Source: SIG452 sp045540295
Lineage (GTDB): Bacteria; Bacillota; Clostridia; UMGS1840
Reading direction: 5' to 3'
NCBI GenBank assembly: GCA_045540295.1
Contig: JAZQGY010000011.1
Coordinates: forward strand, 1-64,000
DNA length: 64,000 bases
Made by a program: the position numbers and the translations under genes. Of this stretch, positions 60,213-64,000 are shown piece by piece. The first letter of the stretch is position 1, and each line of letters begins with the position of its first letter. The notes beneath the pieces were generated by a model. The model was not told the origin of the DNA. It ran no database searches and saw nothing but the letters and a program-made list of their open reading frames with translations.

Positions 60213-61400
60213 ATGTTGAAAGTAGCAGTATTGGGCTACGGCGTTGTGGGTAGCGGTGTGTGTGAAGTCATCCGTACCAATGCCAAGTCGCTGTCTGAAA
60301 AACTGGGCGACAGCGTGGAAGTTAAATATGTATTAGACATCAAAGAAGTGGCCGCTTCCGATCCTGAGGCAACTAAAATTACGAAGGATTTTTCCGCTAT
60401 TTTGAATGACCCCGAGATTTCGGTGGTTGCAGAAGTGATGGGCGGTGCCACTTTTGCATATGATTATACGAAGCAATTGCTCTTGGCAGGAAAGCATGTT
60501 GTGACCTCCAATAAGGAATTGGTTGCAACGAAAGGAACAGAGCTTCTGCAGATTGCAAAAGAGAAAAATGTAAACTACTTATTTGAGGCAAGCGTGGGTG
60601 GCGGTATTCCTATTATCCGTCCCTTATACAGCTGCCTTGCAGCAAATGAAATCAACCGTATTACCGGTATTTTAAACGGTACTACCAACTATATCTTAAC
60701 CAAAATGTTCCGGGAAGGTTCCGATTTTGGAACTGCTTTACAAGAAGCTCAGGAAAAAGGATATGCAGAACGCAATCCTTCTGCAGATGTGGATGGGATT
60801 GACGCTTGCCGTAAAATCGCCATTTTATCTTCCTTGGTGTTTGGAAAAGAGGTAGAATGCGATAAGGTGAAGACTGTTGGTATCACGGGCATTACTGCCA
60901 CCGATGTGGCATATGCAGAAAAAATGGACTCTGTGATTAAATTAATTGGGCAGGCAGAATTAAAAGACGGAAAAGTTTATATTTCCGTGGAACCCAGACT
61001 CATTAAAAAGGGAACACCTTTAGCATCTATTGACGATGTGTTTAACGGCATTATGGTCAATGGTAATGCCATTGGCGAGGTAGTCTTCTACGGTCCCGGC
61101 GCAGGGAAACTGCCCACAGCAAGTGCTGTGGTTGCAGATATTATTGACTGCTTACGAAATGACCGTAACAGAGAATACTTCTGGAATAAAGCTGATTCCG
61201 ACTTTGTTGCCAACAGTGACGACAATTTTGGTTGCTACTTGATTCGCACCAAAAAGCCAGAATCAATCACCGAAAAACTCCCTGTTGCCGAACAGATTAC
61301 GGTGGCAGAGGGCGAAATTGGTATTGTAACAGCACAAATCCGCGAAGCAGAACTTAAAAATGTTCTTTCAGATGCGGTATCATACATGAAATTGGCATAA
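60213..61400 (+). CDS. hom: Homoserine dehydrogenase
   Basis: A 395-residue NAD(P)-dependent enzyme making homoserine for threonine and methionine. The N-terminal AVLGYGVVGSGV dinucleotide-binding site and GILNGTTNYILTKM, FEASVGGGIPIIRPL motifs are conserved. Start is ATG 60213 after GAGGAA. A C-terminal regulatory (ACT-like) region is partly visible, of typical length. Confidence 0.95.
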   Translation: MLKVAVLGYGVVGSGVCEVIRTNAKSLSEKLGDSVEVKYVLDIKEVAASDPEATKITKDFSAILNDPEISVVAEVMGGATFAYDYTKQLLLAGKHVVTSNKELVATKGTELLQIAKEKNVNYLFEASVGGGIPIIRPLYSCLAANEINRITGILNGTTNYILTKMFREGSDFGTALQEAQEKGYAERNPSADVDGIDACRKIAILSSLVFGKEVECDKVKTVGITGITATDVAYAEKMDSVIKLIGQAELKDGKVYISVEPRLIKKGTPLASIDDVFNGIMVNGNAIGEVVFYGPGAGKLPTASAVVADIIDCLRNDRNREYFWNKADSDFVANSDDNFGCYLIRTKKPESITEKLPVAEQITVAEGEIGIVTAQIREAELKNVLSDAVSYMKLA

Positions 61401-61420
61401 GCCTACAGGAGGTATCAAAA

Positions 61421-62629
61421 GTGGGTATTATTGTACAGAAATTCGGCGGAAGCTCTGTTGCCAACGCTGAGAAGATTTTTAATGTGGCAGGTCGTATTCA
61501 GGACGCATACGACGCAGGAAATTCTGTGGTAGTTGTTGTGTCCGCTCAGGGAGACACTACTGACGACTTAATCGACAAAGCTGCAGAAATTAATGAAAAA
61601 CCGTCCAAACGGGAAATGGATGTTCTGCTCTCCACCGGAGAACAGATTACCATTGCACTTTTGGCAATGGCACTGGAAAAAAACAAATATCCGGTTGTTT
61701 CCTTAACCGGTTGGCAGACGCCCATTAAAACCAATATGGTTTACGGTGCTGCACGAATTGAAACTGTGGAAACCACCCGTCTGATGAACGAGTTGGATAA
61801 AGGCAGAATTGTTATTGTAGCAGGATTTCAGGGTGTGAATGCAGTGAATGACATTACCACCTTGGGAAGAGGCGGCTCCGACACCACGGCAGTGGCATTG
61901 GCAGCAGCACTCAGAGCAGATGTTTGCGAAATTTATACCGATGTTGACGGGGTATATACCTGTGACCCCAGAATGGTACCTGATGCAAGAAAGTTAAATG
62001 ATATTTCCTATGACGAAATGTTGGAGCTGGCATCTTTGGGAGCAAATGTGCTTCATAACCGTTCCGTAGAAATGGCAAAGAAATATCATGTTGATTTAGA
62101 AGTAAAATCCAGCTTCAAAAAAGTAGCTGGAACAAAAGTGAAGGAGGCAGGCAGCGTGGAAAAATTATTAGTGAGAGGCGTAGCAAGAGATAACGACGTG
62201 GCAAGAATTGCAGTCATCGGGGTGGACGATACTCCCGGTAAAGCATACAGAATGTTTGCCCTGTTGGCAAAGAAAAACATTAACGTAGACGTTATTTTAC
62301 AGTCCATCGGCAGAGACAACACCAAGGACATTTCCTTCACCGTTTCCAGAAGTCAGATGGAAGAAGCAGTAAAAGTTTTAAATGATAACTTGGAAGACTT
62401 AGGTGCAAAAGAAATTACTCACGACGAAAAAATCTCCAAAGTTTCCATTGTTGGGTCCGGTATGCTCTCCAATCCCGGTGTTGCTGCAAAAATGTTTGAA
62501 GCATTATACGATGCCAATATCAACATCCGCATGATTTCCACTTCCGAAATCAAAGTTTCTGTTTTAATTGATGAAGATATGGCGGAAAAAGCAGTGCAGG
62601 CTATTCACCGCAAATTCTTTAAAGATTAA
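61421..62629 (+). CDS. lysC: Aspartate kinase
   Basis: A 402-residue enzyme phosphorylating aspartate, the first step to lysine, threonine and methionine. VQKFGGSSVANAEKI, GRGGSDTTAVALAAALRAD and the C-terminal pair of ACT domains (from about residue 255) are typical of the alpha/beta class, with feedback control by pathway amino acids. It starts at GTG 61421 after AGGAGGT. Confidence 0.96.
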   Translation: MGIIVQKFGGSSVANAEKIFNVAGRIQDAYDAGNSVVVVVSAQGDTTDDLIDKAAEINEKPSKREMDVLLSTGEQITIALLAMALEKNKYPVVSLTGWQTPIKTNMVYGAARIETVETTRLMNELDKGRIVIVAGFQGVNAVNDITTLGRGGSDTTAVALAAALRADVCEIYTDVDGVYTCDPRMVPDARKLNDISYDEMLELASLGANVLHNRSVEMAKKYHVDLEVKSSFKKVAGTKVKEAGSVEKLLVRGVARDNDVARIAVIGVDDTPGKAYRMFALLAKKNINVDVILQSIGRDNTKDISFTVSRSQMEEAVKVLNDNLEDLGAKEITHDEKISKVSIVGSGMLSNPGVAAKMFEALYDANINIRMISTSEIKVSVLIDEDMAEKAVQAIHRKFFKD

Positions 62630-62656
62630 TTATGGCTTAAAAAAGAATAAGACCGT

Positions 62657-62692
62657 AAACGGCACAGGATTTTTAATATTCTGTGCCGTTTT
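62657..62692 (+). terminator. Terminator after lysC
   Basis: ACGGCACAG(A) and CTGTGCCGT form the stem with a T-rich loop; TTTTG follows. It closes the aspartate-pathway operon. Confidence 0.8.
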
Positions 62693-62733
62693 GTGATTTA
62701 AAAATTCGGTTGATGCGCTTTTTTCGTTATACA

Positions 62734-62767
62734 AAAAAAGGATGCAAAGCAATTTGCATCCTTTTTG
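62734..62767. terminator. Second hairpin terminator before spoIVA
   Basis: AAAAAGGATGCAAA and TTTGCATCCTTTTT pair perfectly around a GCAA loop. Its T-run runs directly into the sigma-E -35 element of spoIVA. Confidence 0.9.
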
Positions 62768-62794
62768 CATATTTTCTTCCGGCAGTACATACCT
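62767..62794 (+). promoter_or_regulatory. Candidate sigma-E promoter of spoIVA
   Basis: GCATATT (62767-62773) matches the sigma-E -35 consensus, and CATACCT (62788-62794) matches the first bases of the CATACA-type -10, separated by 14 bp. spoIVA is a classical sigma-E target in Bacillus. Confidence 0.75.
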
Positions 62795-62832
62795 ATGTAT
62801 CAGTAAAACATGAAAAACCGGAGGAACATTTT

Positions 62833-64000
62833 ATGAACGTGTTACAAGACATTGCAAAACGGACAAACGGCGACATTTATATTGGTGTGGTGGGTCCTGT
62901 CCGCACCGGAAAATCCACCTTTATCAAGCGGTTTATGGATTTAATGGTATTACCCAATATGACAAATCCTTATGAAAAAGAACGGTTAAACGACGAGCTA
63001 CCCCAGTCAGCTCAAGGGAAAACCATTATGACTACGGAGCCCAAATTTATTCCCAACAAAGCGGCTCATATTGATTTTGGTGACAGTGGCAGCGCGAAAG
63101 TAAAACTGGTAGACTGTGTAGGGTATGTCATTCCGGATGCATTAGGTCATGAAGAAGAGGGAATTGCCCGTATGGTGATGACGCCCTGGAGTGAGGAAGA
63201 AATGCCTTTTTGTGAGGCAGCAGAAATCGGAACAAAAAAAGTCATCTGTGAACATTCCACCATTGGACTTTTGGTTACAACCGACGGCACTGTTACTGAT
63301 ATTGACCGGGAAAGCTATGTGGAAGCGGAACGGCGGGTAGTGCGGGAACTTTTGGAGCTTCAAAAACCTTTTGTAGTGGTATTAAACTCCAGAGAACCTA
63401 AGAGCGAGAACGCCCGCCGATTATGCGATGAAATGGCGGCAGAATACGGTGTTCCTGTTGTTTGCTGTGATTGTCAGCAAATGGATGAGGAAGAACTGCT
63501 TTCGCTTCTGAAAACCGTGCTGTATGAATTTCCCGTCTCCGAGGTGGGCTTTTCATTCCCCGGTTGGATTCGTTCTCTGGAAAGCCATCATCCGTTAAAG
63601 CAAAGCATCTATCAGGCGGCACACTCCCTGATGGCACACACGAAATCCTTAAGAGATGTGATTGACGGTGTAGAGGAAGCTACCCCTGCAGATCCCATTG
63701 AGAATGTGCGGATTACTTCCATTCTGCCGGGAAACGGTGCTATTACAGTTACCCTTAGCGTTCCGGATTCCCTGTTTTATGAAGTGATTTCAGATACAAC
63801 AGGAATCTCCATTGATTCTGATGATTGCCTGATGAGAGTTCTTCGGGAGCTTTCAGAAGCAAAAAACAAATACGATAAGTTGGAAGCGGCTTTAAATCAA
63901 GTAAAGGCGACAGGTTACGGTATTGTTTCGCCTTCTATTGAGGAGTTAACCTTGGAGGAACCGGAAATTATTCGTCAAGGCAACAAATATGGAGTTTGCT
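62833..64000 (+). CDS. spoIVA: Stage IV sporulation protein A (partial, runs off the window)
   Basis: The first 389 residues of a spore coat morphogenesis ATPase of about 490 residues. The Walker A variant GPVRTGKSTF (about 21-30) and EPKFIPNKAAHI, LVDCVGYVIPDALGHEEEG are characteristic. SpoIVA assembles the basement layer of the spore coat on the forespore surface. ATG follows GGAGGAAC. The C-terminus lies outside the window. Confidence 0.96.
   Translation, partial: MNVLQDIAKRTNGDIYIGVVGPVRTGKSTFIKRFMDLMVLPNMTNPYEKERLNDELPQSAQGKTIMTTEPKFIPNKAAHIDFGDSGSAKVKLVDCVGYVIPDALGHEEEGIARMVMTPWSEEEMPFCEAAEIGTKKVICEHSTIGLLVTTDGTVTDIDRESYVEAERRVVRELLELQKPFVVVLNSREPKSENARRLCDEMAAEYGVPVVCCDCQQMDEEELLSLLKTVLYEFPVSEVGFSFPGWIRSLESHHPLKQSIYQAAHSLMAHTKSLRDVIDGVEEATPADPIENVRITSILPGNGAITVTLSVPDSLFYEVISDTTGISIDSDDCLMRVLRELSEAKNKYDKLEAALNQVKATGYGIVSPSIEELTLEEPEIIRQGNKYGVC

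Noticed and set aside
1..64000. tRNA or rRNA genes
   Set aside because: I saw no cloverleaf-like block with a T-loop GGTTCGAATCC-type motif or any rRNA segment; a tRNAscan-SE run would be decisive.

Overview
The window looks like a chromosomal segment of an anaerobic, endospore-forming member of the Clostridia (Bacillota). The evidence is the gene order of several classical Firmicutes operons, sporulation genes (spoVAC-spoVAD-spoVAEb and the start of spoIVA), oxygen-sensitive fermentation enzymes (pyruvate formate-lyase with its activase, a 2-oxoacid:ferredoxin oxidoreductase, Pta-AckA), SLH-type cell-surface proteins, strong Shine-Dalgarno sites and many sigma-A type promoters. I do not assign a genus. 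The region is mostly core chromosome; accessory DNA is limited to the left edge, a two-gene phage-tail-like cassette near 16.7-18.1 kb and a few repeats.

Layout. 1-0.66 kb: a DUF559-type gene broken by a 182-bp hairpin-rich insertion, followed by a palindromic repeat. 0.66-12.4 kb: mixed surface, transport and repair genes (stalk-domain protein, MATE exporter, nucleotidyltransferase, SH3b-NlpC/P60 hydrolase, mutY, AI-2E family protein, THUMP methyltransferase with HMA protein, SLH protein-glmM, DUF421 protein). 12.4-16.6 kb: pflB-pflA behind a full-consensus promoter, a lipoprotein and a YdcZ-like protein. 16.7-18.1 kb: orphan phage-tail-fibre-like gene pair. 18.2-21.8 kb: a CUT2 (ribose-type) sugar ABC transporter on the minus strand.

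22.1-34.3 kb is the key region: yqhY-nusB-xseA-xseB-ispA-divPAP2-[~600-nt structured RNA]-[three 160-bp tandem repeats]-oapA-dxs-tlyA-nadK-argR-recN-rseC-like-ATPase. The large non-coding stretch between the isoprenoid genes ispA and dxs, directly upstream of a four-helix membrane protein with a DxxGD motif, matches the known location and size of OLE RNA and its partner OapA. 34.3-36.9 kb is a korDABC-type 2-oxoacid:ferredoxin oxidoreductase, followed by lysA and trxA.

38.6-43.6 kb: an XRE regulator diverging from a small membrane protein whose zinc-ribbon tail has been shifted out of frame, with a palindromic operator between them; DUF554 protein and divergent LysR regulator; spoVA operon and a divergent unknown protein. 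43.6-51.0 kb, minus strand: DUF512 radical SAM-der-plsY-recO, yceD-rpmF, and pta-ackA. 51.2-59.6 kb, plus strand: yicC-remA-gmk-rpoZ-priA-def-fmt-yugP-rsmB, the familiar translation/replication cluster. 59.7-62.6 kb: ACT-domain protein-hom-lysC (aspartate-family amino acids). The window ends inside spoIVA, which has a good sigma-E promoter.

Together the genes describe a fermentative spore-former that converts pyruvate to acetyl-CoA and formate and then to acetate with ATP formation, and makes isoprenoids by the MEP pathway. The probable OLE RNA-OapA complex with its unusual tandem repeats is the most interesting element here.
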